A stretch of 64,000 nt of DNA from Chitinimonas sp. BJYL2 (GCF_027257935.1 NZ_JANZKW010000001.1:186001-250000), one strand, 5' to 3'; shown: positions 52,694-62,216, counted from the first letter of the stretch. The notes: generated by a model from the letters alone, not told the origin. Translations and numbers: made by a program.

Positions 52694-53091
52694 ACAGGTT
52701 CGCTGGCCACAATCGCAAAGGGGAAGCTGCAGTCTTCCTTGAACTCGCCGGCCAGCTCGGCCACCCGCTCGTTGCGGGCGTCGTAGTGCCAGTTCACGGC
52801 CACGGCACGGCCCTTGTGATGGACTTCTTCGAGCAGATCGAAAATATCCATCATGACCTTGATGCTGCTGGTATTCAGGTACATCAGCCGCAATTCCAGG
52901 GTCAGCGGACGATCCGTCTCAGCCAGAAAGTGCTCTACCCAGTCGATCACAGGGCCGAAAAGTTCGAAGGAGTTTTCCGGGTAGGAGTCACCGGCAATCG
53001 TCAGCAGGCCTGCGGCATGCGCGGTATCGATGGCGGGTGTGGATTGGGTGGCAGGGATATGAATATCGGTGGTCATGGTCTTGTCTTGCAT
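52690..53091 (-). CDS. siaC: SiaC family regulatory phosphoprotein
   Basis: 133 residues. The DUF1987/SiaC core reads LTIAGDSYPENSFELFGPVIDWVEHFL and LELRLMYLNTSSIKVMMDIFDLL; Thr74 in YLNTSS corresponds to the phosphorylated Thr of Pseudomonas SiaC. Its phosphorylation by SiaB blocks, and dephosphorylation by SiaA allows, activation of SiaD. The start shares one base with the siaB stop (TGATG), and an ATG at 53076 is an alternative. Confidence 0.92.
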   Translation of the reverse strand: MQDKTMTTDIHIPATQSTPAIDTAHAAGLLTIAGDSYPENSFELFGPVIDWVEHFLAETDRPLTLELRLMYLNTSSIKVMMDIFDLLEEVHHKGRAVAVNWHYDARNERVAELAGEFKEDCSFPFAIVASEPV

Positions 53092-53633
53092 CAGATTACG
53101 GCGCGCAGGCTGAAGAAGGCTTTGCCGTCTTCGAGTTCGGTCAGGCTGGCGGCCAGGGGCGCGCTGGCCTTGCGGGCGATGTCGATCAGGCCCAGGCCGG
53201 CGCCGGTGGTGGCGTCCGCATCACGGGGCTGGCGCAGCTGCTCCTTGTAGCGGGCCTTGAGTGCGGCCTTGTCAAGGCTGGCGAGGCTGGCCACTTGCTG
53301 CAGCAGGATGGCGCCATCAGCGCGCTCAACCAGATTGCCCGCCGACACCACATAGTGCCCGTCATCATCGCGGCCTATCACCACCGTGGCCGCCGATTCC
53401 ACCTCGGCGTAACCGCGGCTCTGCGCGTAATGGCGAATATTCTGGCTCATTTCAATATACACGCCGAATACATCCATGGCCTCGCTGGGTGTGGCCTGCT
53501 CGGCCTGCAGGTAGTTCTTGAGGGCCGTGCCGATTTCTTCAATCAGGCTGCGCGAGATCGGGCCATTGAAACACAGCAGGATGCGCTCGCGGTTGAAGTG
53601 GGTGCGCAGGCTGTAGAGGTCGATATTGTTCAT
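53091..53633 (-). CDS. siaB: SiaB family protein kinase
   Basis: 180 residues. A GHKL-like kinase with a degenerate N box (YIEMSQNIRHYAQSRGY, about 60-80) and a G box (TGAGLGLIDIARKASAPL, about 150). It phosphorylates SiaC on threonine in the studied system. Order, size and overlap with siaC support the assignment more strongly than sequence alone. It starts 25 bases after the siaA stop. Confidence 0.9.
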   Translation of the reverse strand: MNNIDLYSLRTHFNRERILLCFNGPISRSLIEEIGTALKNYLQAEQATPSEAMDVFGVYIEMSQNIRHYAQSRGYAEVESAATVVIGRDDDGHYVVSAGNLVERADGAILLQQVASLASLDKAALKARYKEQLRQPRDADATTGAGLGLIDIARKASAPLAASLTELEDGKAFFSLRAVI

Positions 53634-53658
53634 GTGGCTCTCAACGGATCATCGTGGA

Positions 53659-55656
53659 TCAATCAAAGCGGAAGCACAGCAGGGTAATGTCATCGCGCTG
53701 GTTGGCATCGCCCTGATGCCGGGCCACGGCCGCCGCTAGCGCGGCACCCTGTTCGGCCAGCGGCAGGGCAGCATGCTCGCGCACCAGCGCAACCAGCCGG
53801 CTGGTGCCAAAGCCAAAGCCATGCTCGCCACCAGCCTGATCGAGCAGGCCGTCCGTGGTCAGATAATAGGTGCGATTGGCCTGCAGCGGCACGGTGACAT
53901 CCTGATAATCGCCACGACGCTTGTCGCCGATGGCGCGGCGGTCGCCTTTGATCTCTTCGACAGTTTCGCCATCGCTCCACAGCAAGGCGATCTTGGCGCC
54001 AGCAAAGCGCAGGGTCTTTTTTGCCCGATCCACATAGACCAAGCCGGCATCCATGCTGGTGGCAATGCTGCGCGGCAGGTGGCTCTCGGACAACATCTGA
54101 CGCATGGCGGCATCGGTGTGATGCAGGATGGCAGCCGGCGAGGTGGTGCCGACTTCGGCAATCGCATGGTCGATGGCCGCGCGCGCCAGCATGGTCATCA
54201 AGGCCCCCGGCACGCCATGGCCTGCACAGTCGATCACGCCAAGCAGGCAGTTGTCGCCGTCTTCCCGGAATACATAGAAGTCGCCCCCCACCACATCGCG
54301 CGGACGCCAGAGCACGAAGTGATGTTCGCCCAGCGATTGCGTGAGCTGCCGGTCAGGCAGGATGGCGCGCTGGATCAGGCTGGCGTAATCGATGGAATCG
54401 TTGATCTTCTTGTGCGCGGCGGCCATCTCGCGGTTCGCAGCTTCCAGCGCCGCCGTGCGTTCCTGTACCCGCGCCTCGAGCTGTTCGGTATGGCTGCGCA
54501 CCTGATCGGCCATGCCGGCAAAGGCACGGCTCAGCTCGCCGATCTCATCATCACGCTGGCTGGCGCCCCCCACCTGATAATCGCCCTCCGCCATGGCCTG
54601 GGCGGAGGCGCGCAAGCGTTTGAGCGGGCCGAGGATCAGTCTCTCCACGGCGTAGATGAAGCCGGCCAGCAATAGAAACAGCACCAGCACCACGCCGGCC
54701 AGCACGGGTTTGATCCAGGCATCTTCGAACAAGCGCGCGGCGTGCAGATCGACAGCACTGACCACATACCAGCGCAGTTCAGGAATATGGCTGACCGCAA
54801 TCACCTGTGATTTGCCATCAAGGCGGGCATGCGCCAAGCCCACGGCATCGCGACTGGCTTCCGCCACCTTCATGGCCTTGAGAAGGGCAGCGCGGGTCGA
54901 TGCGTCAGGCAGCATCGTGAGCAGGTTGCCGCCCGTATGCGTGGCCGATTGCGTGCCGGAATTGAGTGCGATCAGGCGCTCATCGGGATGCGCCTGGATC
55001 GCGCCCTTGGCATCGATGATGATGGGCGTCACACCCACCGCGTGGTTGCGGATGAACTCACCCAGAAAGGTCGATAGATCGAATCCAGTACCGGCGAGAC
55101 CGATCTTGCGCTCGCCGTCGTAGACCATCACGTTGATCCAGGCCTTGGTGACCTTCAGCGAGGCATCGTAATTGACGTTGATGTTGTAGCGCTGGGTGTT
55201 CTTGAGCGTGCTGAAGTACCAGCCGTCCTCCGCCTTGGCGGCATCCAGACGGTAGCGCGGCGCCTGGCTCAGTGGCGTGAAGGCATCGTTGAAATAATAC
55301 TGGTGCGACTGGTTGCTGATGATGAAGTAGGACCGATCGCGGAAATCCCGCCGGTAGCCCTCGGCCTCACGGAACATCAACTCGCGCTTGGCCGGGTTGG
55401 TTTCATCAAGCAGCCACTGGCGGGTGATTTCCGAATCCGCAAAACGTAGCGACAAGGCCAGCTCGCGCGATAACGGTGCAAATACCCGCTCACGGCTCAA
55501 CAAGGCGGTATCACGGGCGTACGCCACCCCGAAATGGTTGCGAATGTTATCCACCACACGCCAACCGATGAGCAGGGCCGGTAACAGGGCCAGGATGCAG
55601 GCAATCGCGAGGGCAATCAGGGCCTTGCCACGCAGGCCGAGTCGGGACAGCAGCAT
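53659..55656 (-). CDS. siaA: SiaA-type membrane PP2C phosphatase with Cache and HAMP domains
   Basis: 665 residues. TM helix at about 10-32, a periplasmic Cache-like sensor (about 40-300, with RDRSYFIISNQSHQYYFNDAF), a second TM helix (AGVVLVLFLLLAGFIYAVERLIL), a HAMP (AMAEGDYQVGGASQRDDEIGELSRAFAGM), a coiled coil and a SpoIIE/PP2C phosphatase (DYASLIQRAILP, GGDFYVFREDGDNCLLGVIDCAGHGVPGALMT). In Pseudomonas SiaA dephosphorylates SiaC. First gene of siaABCD, divergent from pepP. Confidence 0.92.
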   Translation of the reverse strand: MLLSRLGLRGKALIALAIACILALLPALLIGWRVVDNIRNHFGVAYARDTALLSRERVFAPLSRELALSLRFADSEITRQWLLDETNPAKRELMFREAEGYRRDFRDRSYFIISNQSHQYYFNDAFTPLSQAPRYRLDAAKAEDGWYFSTLKNTQRYNINVNYDASLKVTKAWINVMVYDGERKIGLAGTGFDLSTFLGEFIRNHAVGVTPIIIDAKGAIQAHPDERLIALNSGTQSATHTGGNLLTMLPDASTRAALLKAMKVAEASRDAVGLAHARLDGKSQVIAVSHIPELRWYVVSAVDLHAARLFEDAWIKPVLAGVVLVLFLLLAGFIYAVERLILGPLKRLRASAQAMAEGDYQVGGASQRDDEIGELSRAFAGMADQVRSHTEQLEARVQERTAALEAANREMAAAHKKINDSIDYASLIQRAILPDRQLTQSLGEHHFVLWRPRDVVGGDFYVFREDGDNCLLGVIDCAGHGVPGALMTMLARAAIDHAIAEVGTTSPAAILHHTDAAMRQMLSESHLPRSIATSMDAGLVYVDRAKKTLRFAGAKIALLWSDGETVEEIKGDRRAIGDKRRGDYQDVTVPLQANRTYYLTTDGLLDQAGGEHGFGFGTSRLVALVREHAALPLAEQGAALAAAVARHQGDANQRDDITLLCFRFD

Positions 55657-55680
55657 CGGTACTCCGGAGAGAGGATTCAG

Positions 55681-55696
55681 GTGCCGGAACCGGCAC
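55681..55696. promoter_or_regulatory. Perfect palindrome in the siaA-pepP divergent region
   Basis: GTGCCGG-AA-CCGGCAC, 25 bases upstream of siaA. It may be an operator or a 5' hairpin of the siaA transcript. Confidence 0.35.
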
Positions 55697-55800
55697 AGCC
55701 ACTATCTTGCCATCGAATCCGGCCTTGCATCATCTGCCTTGCATGACAAATCCACGTGCCAGCACCGGTATCATGCGCAGCAAGTCACCAGGAGCCCGTC

Positions 55801-57189
55801 ATGTTCACCCCCGACACCTACGCCGCCCGCCGCGCCGCGCTTGCCCAACAGGCCGGCAGCGGCCTGATCCTGCTGCTCGGCAACGCCGACAGCCCGATGA
55901 ACTACACCGACAACATCTACCCCTTCCGTCAGGATTCGAGTTTCCTCTACACCTTTGGCCTGGACATGCCGGGCCTGGCCGGGGTGATCGATATCGATGC
56001 CGATACCGCCACCTTGTATGGCGACGATGTCAGCCTCGACGGCATTGTCTGGATCGGCCCGCAAGCCACGCTGGCCGAGCTGGCGCGCAGCGTGGGCGTG
56101 ATTGAAGCCAAGCCGCTGGCCAAGCTGGCCGACCGCATTGCCAAGGCGCGTGACGCCGGCCGCGCCGTGCATTACCTGCCGCCCTACCGTGCCGAGCTCC
56201 GCCTGTGGCTGGCCGAGCTGCTATCGCTGTACGTGAATGCGGTGGATGCCGGCGTATCCGAAAAGCTGACGCAGGCAATGATTGCGCTGCGCTCGATCAA
56301 ATCGGATGCCGAAATCGCTCAGATGGAAAATGCGTTGGACGTCGCCCAGCGCATGCACTTGCTGGCCATGCGCTCGGCGCGCAATGGCGTGAAGGAACAG
56401 GAAATCGTCGGCCTGATGACGGGCCTGGCCGCGAGCCAGGGCCGGGCGCTGGCCTATCCGATCATTTTCAGCCGCGACGGGCATATCCTGCATAACCACG
56501 GCCATGGCTACACCCTCAAGACCGGGGATCTGGTTGTCAACGATGCCGGTGCGGAAAGCCCCCTGCACTACGCCAGCGACATCACCCGCACCACACCTGT
56601 GGGTGGCCGCTTCAGCGAACGCCAGCGTGTGGTCTACCAAGCAGTCCTGGATGCGCAGCTGGCCGCGATCGACGCCATGAAACCCGGTATCAGCTACCGC
56701 GAAATCCACGATCACGCCGCGCGCGTGTTGGTGGCCGGCGTCGAGCCGCTGGCACTGTTCAAGGCCAGCGCCGAGGAAGTCGTTCACAGCGGTGCCTATG
56801 CCCTGCTGTTCCCGCACGGCCTTGGCCACCATATCGGGCTGGATGTGCACGATATGGAAGCCCTGGGCGAAGACCGCGTCGGTTATGGCGAAGGCGTGAG
56901 CCGCAGCAACGAGTTCGGCCGCCGCTCACTGCGCTTGGGCAAGCCGCTGCACGCGGGCAATGTGGTGACGGTGGAGCCGGGCGCGTACTTCATCCCCGCA
57001 CTGATCGAACGCTGGGAGGCCGAAGGCCGCCACGCCAGCCTGATCAACTATGCCTCGTTCAATGCCTGCAAGGATTTTGGCGGCATCCGCATCGAGGATG
57101 ATGTGCTGGTCACCGCCGGTGGTGCACGGGTGCTCGGCAAGCCGATTCCGAAGACAGTGGCGGATGTCGAGGCGCTCGCCAGCGCTTAA
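55801..57189 (+). CDS. pepP: Xaa-Pro aminopeptidase (M24B)
   Basis: 462 residues. A creatinase-like N-terminal domain (about 1-165, FTPDTYAARRAALAQQ) is followed by a pita-bread metallopeptidase: DGHILHNHGHGYTLKTGDLVVNDAGAESPLHYASDITRTTPVGG (two metal Asp), FPHGLGHHIGLDVHDME (His), TVEPGAYFIP (Glu) and FGGIRIEDDVLV (Glu). All five metal ligands are present. It removes N-terminal residues before proline. AGGAG precedes the ATG at 55801. Confidence 0.93.
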   Translation: MFTPDTYAARRAALAQQAGSGLILLLGNADSPMNYTDNIYPFRQDSSFLYTFGLDMPGLAGVIDIDADTATLYGDDVSLDGIVWIGPQATLAELARSVGVIEAKPLAKLADRIAKARDAGRAVHYLPPYRAELRLWLAELLSLYVNAVDAGVSEKLTQAMIALRSIKSDAEIAQMENALDVAQRMHLLAMRSARNGVKEQEIVGLMTGLAASQGRALAYPIIFSRDGHILHNHGHGYTLKTGDLVVNDAGAESPLHYASDITRTTPVGGRFSERQRVVYQAVLDAQLAAIDAMKPGISYREIHDHAARVLVAGVEPLALFKASAEEVVHSGAYALLFPHGLGHHIGLDVHDMEALGEDRVGYGEGVSRSNEFGRRSLRLGKPLHAGNVVTVEPGAYFIPALIERWEAEGRHASLINYASFNACKDFGGIRIEDDVLVTAGGARVLGKPIPKTVADVEALASA

Positions 57190-59174
57190 TCCGTGGTTAA
57201 CGGCAGGGTCAGATCGCAGGACACACCGCTGCGCGTGGCCTGCAGACGATACCGCCCGCCGGCCTCCGCCACCCAGCGGGCCAGATGGGCCAGCCCCTGG
57301 CCCGGCTTGCGGGTATCGGCGTCAAACCCGCAACCATCATCCGCAAACTGTAAATGCAGCTGCGCGTCGCTCACGTCGATCTGGAGTCGCCACTGGCGTG
57401 CGTTTGCATGGCGGGCGCTATTGGTCAGCAACTCCTTGACCACCTGCTGCAGACGCTCTGCGCGGTAGTCGTCCAGCAGCGTTTGCTCAGGCACTGTCGC
57501 TACGTCGATCTGCAAGTCCACGCCGGCCGCTGTGGCGCTGGTCCGGGCCTGCTGCGTCAGCTCGGCTAGCACGGCAGTCAGCGGCAACAGGGTGCGCGGC
57601 TGGTCGGTCTCACGCTCGGCGTCTGCAGCAACCGGTAGTGTGTCCATCGCTCGCGCCAGCGCACGCAGCCATTGATCTACCTGTTTCGCATGGGTCGGGC
57701 TCAACAAGACATTGCCCTGCCAAGGCTGCTCGATGCGGGCAGCGGGTAGATTGAGCAAGGGCGGCAGGATCAGGGTTGCGCCGGCATCGACCACCGTAGT
57801 GCGCAAAGGCATACGGCCCGGCTCGGATACCTGCCTTGCCGCAAAGGCGCGTTGCAAAGCCGCCTGCCAGCCAGCTGTGCGTACCGCCCGATCCGGCTCG
57901 CGGATCAGCTCGGCCAGTTTGCCCAGCATGGCTTGCTGATCCAATCTATGACGCTGATGCAGGGTGGCACGCAGGCGGCGGAAACCGAAGATGGCTAGAC
58001 CACCCGCCAACAATGCCGGGACCATCGCCATGGCGGTGCCGATGGCCGGATGCAGGCCGGCATACACCGTAGCAGCTACGCCCAGTGCGATGACCGCGCC
58101 CAGCAGGTGCCAGCACCACACATCGAACCGATACAGTAGATGCCGCTGCACGCCGACGGCCAGCGCGGCAAACACCAGCACCACGCCCGCCTGCAACAGC
58201 ACCGCTTCACTGGCGGCATCGTCAGCGAACAGCATCAACACCATGCCGCCCAGACACACGGCCAGCAACACGGCGCGCAAGCTCGCCCGTGCCCAAGGGT
58301 TGGTCCGGCTGCGCGACAGCTGCAACAGCAGCAAGGCGATCGCGGCCAGCATCAGACCCTGCAAACCCGCGTGCAACCTGGCACTCGACAAGGCGCCCGT
58401 TCCCGTGGCAATCAGACTGGCCATGCCCAGCACCGGTACGGCCCAGAAAACACGGTGCGCCAGCAAGCGGGTCGGGTACAGCAGCAACAGGCTGAGCAGC
58501 GCAAAACCGAATACCAGGGCGGCACCGTTGTGCAACAGACCCATACGCAGCAGATAGGCTGCCGGCATCGCGAGCTCGCGGCTGCTGCCCAGTGCGGCCG
58601 TGTACGCCAGCACCGGATAGCTGAGACCCGCCAAGGCCAGCGCCACCGCGGCCGGCGAACGCGGATGCGCGGCCCAAGCCCAGGCGGCTAGCAGCGCCAC
58701 CGCCGCGCCACTCCAAATATAGGCCCAGTAGTGCGAGGGCATGGTGTTGGCCGCGCGCTCGACCGGGCGGATCAGATAGGTGGCCGGCACCCCATCGTGC
58801 GCCACCAGCAGGGTCAGCTCAGGCTGCTTGAGCCATTGCGACACCATCTCCTGCCGCGCCAGCCAGCCCGCTTCCAGCGAGGCGGTCTTTCCCGGTACGG
58901 CGGCGAGGTCGCCGACATTGAGCGCCAACCGCTGCTCGCGATCAACCGAACCCACAGCCAGCAGTTGCGCGGGTGTCTTGATGGCCGCTGTCGGGCCGCT
59001 AGTAGAAACAATCACGACCTTGCCGCTGGCTGCATCGGCCTGCAGCACCATGCCCAGCAAGGGAGTGGACTGCGCCAGCGCCAGCAGCCACATGGCCGCC
59101 AGCGTCAGCACGATGGCCAAGCCCATCAGGAGCGGCAGGGAGGCAATCGGGCGGGATAAGTTCACGGTAAGCAT
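57186..59174 (-). CDS. Membrane histidine-kinase-like protein (7TM + GHKL ATPase)
   Basis: 662 residues. A first TM helix is followed by a periplasmic PDZ/sensor-like region (about 40-140), then about eight TM helices (145-415). A cytoplasmic GHKL ATPase follows: N box QQVVKELLTNSARHAN, G1 FADDGCGFDADTRKPGQGLAHLARWV. The region before the ATPase (DQQAMLGKLAELIREPDRAV) lacks the H of an HisKA_3 DHp helix, so it may not autophosphorylate. No response regulator adjoins. It resembles ComP-type sensors in layout. It ends 4 bases into pepP. Confidence 0.8.
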   Translation of the reverse strand: MLTVNLSRPIASLPLLMGLAIVLTLAAMWLLALAQSTPLLGMVLQADAASGKVVIVSTSGPTAAIKTPAQLLAVGSVDREQRLALNVGDLAAVPGKTASLEAGWLARQEMVSQWLKQPELTLLVAHDGVPATYLIRPVERAANTMPSHYWAYIWSGAAVALLAAWAWAAHPRSPAAVALALAGLSYPVLAYTAALGSSRELAMPAAYLLRMGLLHNGAALVFGFALLSLLLLYPTRLLAHRVFWAVPVLGMASLIATGTGALSSARLHAGLQGLMLAAIALLLLQLSRSRTNPWARASLRAVLLAVCLGGMVLMLFADDAASEAVLLQAGVVLVFAALAVGVQRHLLYRFDVWCWHLLGAVIALGVAATVYAGLHPAIGTAMAMVPALLAGGLAIFGFRRLRATLHQRHRLDQQAMLGKLAELIREPDRAVRTAGWQAALQRAFAARQVSEPGRMPLRTTVVDAGATLILPPLLNLPAARIEQPWQGNVLLSPTHAKQVDQWLRALARAMDTLPVAADAERETDQPRTLLPLTAVLAELTQQARTSATAAGVDLQIDVATVPEQTLLDDYRAERLQQVVKELLTNSARHANARQWRLQIDVSDAQLHLQFADDGCGFDADTRKPGQGLAHLARWVAEAGGRYRLQATRSGVSCDLTLPLTTD

Positions 59175-59491
59175 TCCAGAGCGGACAAGATAGGCCGCGA
59201 TTATCGTACGGACAGCCAGGCACGGCGATAGTGCTGCAGTGGATGCCGGCGACCACCCTTCATCCGCTCATGCTTGAGCATCACCCCGCGGTCGGCGTAT
59301 GCTCGCGTTCGGTCGGCAGTTCACCCAGGCGTCGCCGGTTCACCTGAACCACGCTAAATCTGCCCGGCAATCCCTCTCGCCGTGTCTTTGCACACGGCCA
59401 CACAGCTTGGCTAGAAACCTTAGTGCCAAGCCATAACGGCGACCAATGGCATACCCGCAACCGGGTAGGCACGATGACAAGGAATCGAACC
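59175..59491. other. Intergenic region, nothing definite
   Basis: 317 bases between the kinase-like gene and the DUF2087 gene, read on both strands. Small inverted repeats occur (CTTGGC/GCCAAG around 59409-59433; TACCCG/CGGGTA around 59450-59466), which could be a 5' leader element, but no known RNA family or promoter is recognised. Confidence 0.4.
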
Positions 59492-60064
59492 ATGTCTCGT
59501 CCCGTTTTTCCGTTTTACGCACCCGATATCTCCGCCCTCGCCCGCTCGCTCTCCAAGCAATGGGCCGAGCAGACCGAGCCGCCCAGCCATGTGCAAATGC
59601 TCAATATGCTGGCGCGCGCCATCGGGCAGCAGAACTTCCAGCAGTTCCGTACCGCCGCCCCCGTCGAACCGGCAGCACCGGTCTTGCCGCCCGTGGCACC
59701 CGACTATGCCGAACAGCGCGCCGCCGCAGCCACCGCCAGCAACGCCGACACACGCCGCCTGCTGCGTCATTTTGACGAAGCCGGCCGCCTGCTGCGCTGG
59801 CCCGGCAAGTTCTCGGAACAGCTACCGTGCATCTGGACCATCTGGGCGCGGCTACCGGCCCGGCGTGATCTGAGCGAAAAGGCCATCAACGAATACATCA
59901 AACGCTGCGAAACTTTTGGCGACCATGTGCTTTTGCGCCGCGAGCTGGTGAACTACAAACTGGTCGAACGCACGCCCGATGGCAGCACCTACCGGCGCAT
60001 CGAGCAGCCACCGCCGAGCGAGCTGACGCCGCTATTGCAAGCCGTACTGGGGAGGCAGGCATGA
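59492..60064 (+). CDS. DUF2087-domain protein
   Basis: 190 residues. The N-terminal 60 residues include a helix-turn-helix-like stretch (HVQMLNMLARAIGQQNFQQF). About 105-185 form DUF2087: LLRHFDEAGRLLRWPGKFSEQLPCIWTIWARLPARRDLSEKAINEYI and DHVLLRRELVNYKLVERTPDGSTYRRI. Family members are thought to be transcription-related. The ATG at 59492 has AAGGA 8 bases ahead. It overlaps the GNAT gene by 4 bases. Confidence 0.85.
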   Translation: MSRPVFPFYAPDISALARSLSKQWAEQTEPPSHVQMLNMLARAIGQQNFQQFRTAAPVEPAAPVLPPVAPDYAEQRAAAATASNADTRRLLRHFDEAGRLLRWPGKFSEQLPCIWTIWARLPARRDLSEKAINEYIKRCETFGDHVLLRRELVNYKLVERTPDGSTYRRIEQPPPSELTPLLQAVLGRQA

Positions 60065-61008
60065 TGCTGATCAGCCCCATGGCGCTGAGCCGCCACGCCG
60101 CCCTGCGCGATGCCGGCGGCTACGCTGATGGCCGCAGCCTGCAACTGGATGCCCTGCAGCACAGCGATCTGCCTGCCTTGCAGGCACTGGTCACGCAGGC
60201 GCTCGCCCCGGCCGAGCCGCCCGATCTGGCGAGCGATCTCTACAGCGGTCCGCGCGGTGCAGGTCGTCAGGTCGTGGTGGCGCGCAGCGGCGGCCAGATA
60301 CTCGGTTGTGCGGCCTGGGTGACCTTCGGCATTGCAGAAGATGGCCGGCTTTATGGCTCGCCGGTCGTAGCCACCGATCGCCACACGGCCCACGCACTAT
60401 TGGCCTACCTGCTCGACACGGCATCCACACTGGGTGCCAGCCACCTGCGTGTCAGCACCTGGGCGGGTGAATCGGCCAAGGTCGCGGCCTTGCAGGCGGC
60501 GGGGTTTACGCAGCTATTCGAGTGGGTCAACTTTGCGCGTGACACCGGCGATTGGGTCGCGCCGGACTGGTCAGACACAGGTCTGCACCGGCTTGATCTG
60601 GCACAGGCCGATTGGGCGCAACTCACGGCACTCCATAACGCCGCATTCTCGGGCGTACCCAACGCGCCGCCCCTGGACGAGGCCACCGTGCAGGACGATT
60701 GGCAATCCGCCGACCAGCAAGCCAGCGCCGTACTGGTGGATGGTGCGGGCCACTATGTGGCCTATGTGCTGGTCACCGAGGAAGGCGATGTGGATGGCGT
60801 GGGCGTGGACGCCAGCCTGCGCGGCCGTGGCCTGGCGCGACGCCTGTATGCCCATGCCGCGCAAGCCTTGCGTGCCCGCGGCCTGCATCAGCTCACCGCG
60901 CTGGTCTCCAGTGCCAATGCCGAATCCATGGCCTTGCATCAGCGTCTGGGGTTTCATGAATCCACACCCCGTGGCGCGGTCTACGAGCGCGCCACTCACG
61001 CAGCCTGA
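60061..61008 (+). CDS. GNAT protein with two acetyltransferase-like domains
   Basis: 315 residues. The N-terminal half (about 25-165) looks like a degenerate GNAT domain (QVVVARSGGQILGCAAWV, then VVATDRHTAHALLAYLLDTA). The C-terminal half (about 180-315) is a canonical one with GVGVDASLRGRGLARRLYAHAAQAL and SMALHQRLGFHES. The substrate is unknown. Translationally coupled to DUF2087 through ATGA. Confidence 0.85.
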   Translation: MMLISPMALSRHAALRDAGGYADGRSLQLDALQHSDLPALQALVTQALAPAEPPDLASDLYSGPRGAGRQVVVARSGGQILGCAAWVTFGIAEDGRLYGSPVVATDRHTAHALLAYLLDTASTLGASHLRVSTWAGESAKVAALQAAGFTQLFEWVNFARDTGDWVAPDWSDTGLHRLDLAQADWAQLTALHNAAFSGVPNAPPLDEATVQDDWQSADQQASAVLVDGAGHYVAYVLVTEEGDVDGVGVDASLRGRGLARRLYAHAAQALRARGLHQLTALVSSANAESMALHQRLGFHESTPRGAVYERATHAA

Positions 61009-61036
61009 GTGTTCGTGGCCTCCAGCCAGCCGGAGC

Positions 61037-61068
61037 TTCGTAGGAGTGGGCGTGCCCGCTCCTACGAA
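61037..61068. repeat. Extended palindrome, REP-like or terminator hairpin
   Basis: TTCGTAGGAG ... CTCCTACGAA: 10-base perfect arms with an inner GGGC/GCCC stem, 29 bases after the GNAT stop and beyond the convergent mutY stop. It resembles GTAGGAG-type repetitive palindromes found many times in proteobacterial genomes. It may also end transcription on both strands. Confidence 0.65.
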
Positions 61069-61132
61069 TCCATTCCGTTCCATGCCTGGGCCGAATGCAA
61101 TGAAACCCCAAGCTACGCAGCACCGATGTGAA

Positions 61133-62179
61133 TCAGCCTTTAGGCATACCTGCGAGCAGCAGTTTGCGTACCGGCGTGGGTATGCCCGCCTTGAGCGCCT
61201 CAGCACGGCCGAACCAGCGGGCACTGCCTTCTGCGACGCCGGCCGCTCCCGTGAGCACGACCGGCAGCGGTGTGATCGTCAGGCGGAAATGCGTGAACAC
61301 ATGCACCAGCGGTGGCAAGGCGGTTTCAGGCACCACCTCCAGACCGAAGCGTTCGCGGCACAACGTAGGTGCTGTGGCGACAGCATCCGTCTCCGGCAAG
61401 CTCCACAAGCCGCCCCAGATCCCCGTGGGCGGGCGCTGTTCGAGCAATATCCTGCCCTGATCCAGCACCAGCAGCATCACGGTGGCACGTTCGGGTATGG
61501 TCTTTTTGGGTTTGCGGGTCGGTAGCTCGGCCTGACGGCCTTCGATATGCGCTCGGCAATCGTCCCGCAGGGGGCAACGCGGGCATTGCGGCTTGCTGCG
61601 GGTGCAGACCGTCGCACCCAGATCCATGATGCCCTGGGTGAAGGCCGGCATGTCGTCTGCACTGGCAGGCAGTAAATCCTCGGCCAGTTGCCACAGCCGG
61701 TTCTCGATCTTCTTTTCGCCGGGAAAGCCCTCAATACCGGCCCAGCGTGTCAGCACGCGTTTGACGTTGCCATCCAGGATCGGCGTGCGCTCGCCAAAGC
61801 AAAAGCCCGCAATCGCCGCTGCGGTAGAACGGCCGATGCCCGGCAGGGTTTCCATTTGCACGGCGCTTGGCGGGACCACGCCGGCAAAGTCGCGCATCAC
61901 GGCCTGAGCCGCCTTGTGCAGATTGCGCGCCCGCGTGTAGTAACCGAGCCCCGCCCAGTGCGCGAGCACCACGTCCAGCGGCGCGGCGGCCAGATCGGCC
62001 ACCGTGGGGAAGGATTCGGTGAAGCGCTGGAAGTACGGGATGACCGTGGCCACCTGCGTCTGCTGCAGCATGATTTCCGACAGCCACACCTGGTAAGGAT
62101 CGCGCACCTGCCAGGGTAGATCGTGGCGGCCATGGGCGCGCTGCCAGCGCACCAGTCGTGTGGCAAAGTCGGTCGGCAT
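61133..62179 (-). CDS. mutY: A/G-specific adenine DNA glycosylase
   Basis: 348 residues by the start used. Removes A opposite 8-oxoG. The HhH-GPD domain has WLSEIMLQQTQVATVIPYFQRF, GLGYYTRARNLHKAA, LPGIGRSTAAAI and ILDGNVKRVLTRW. The 4Fe-4S ligands follow the pattern C-x6-C-x2-C-x5-C in CTRSKPQCPRCPLRDDC. A C-terminal Nudix-like domain follows. ATGs at 62179, 62188 and 62197 and a GTG at 62215 are possible starts; the first fits homologues best. Confidence 0.94.
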   Translation of the reverse strand: MPTDFATRLVRWQRAHGRHDLPWQVRDPYQVWLSEIMLQQTQVATVIPYFQRFTESFPTVADLAAAPLDVVLAHWAGLGYYTRARNLHKAAQAVMRDFAGVVPPSAVQMETLPGIGRSTAAAIAGFCFGERTPILDGNVKRVLTRWAGIEGFPGEKKIENRLWQLAEDLLPASADDMPAFTQGIMDLGATVCTRSKPQCPRCPLRDDCRAHIEGRQAELPTRKPKKTIPERATVMLLVLDQGRILLEQRPPTGIWGGLWSLPETDAVATAPTLCRERFGLEVVPETALPPLVHVFTHFRLTITPLPVVLTGAAGVAEGSARWFGRAEALKAGIPTPVRKLLLAGMPKG

Positions 62180-62216
62180 ATGAGTCATGATCGGCATACT
62201 GGCATGGCGGGGCACA

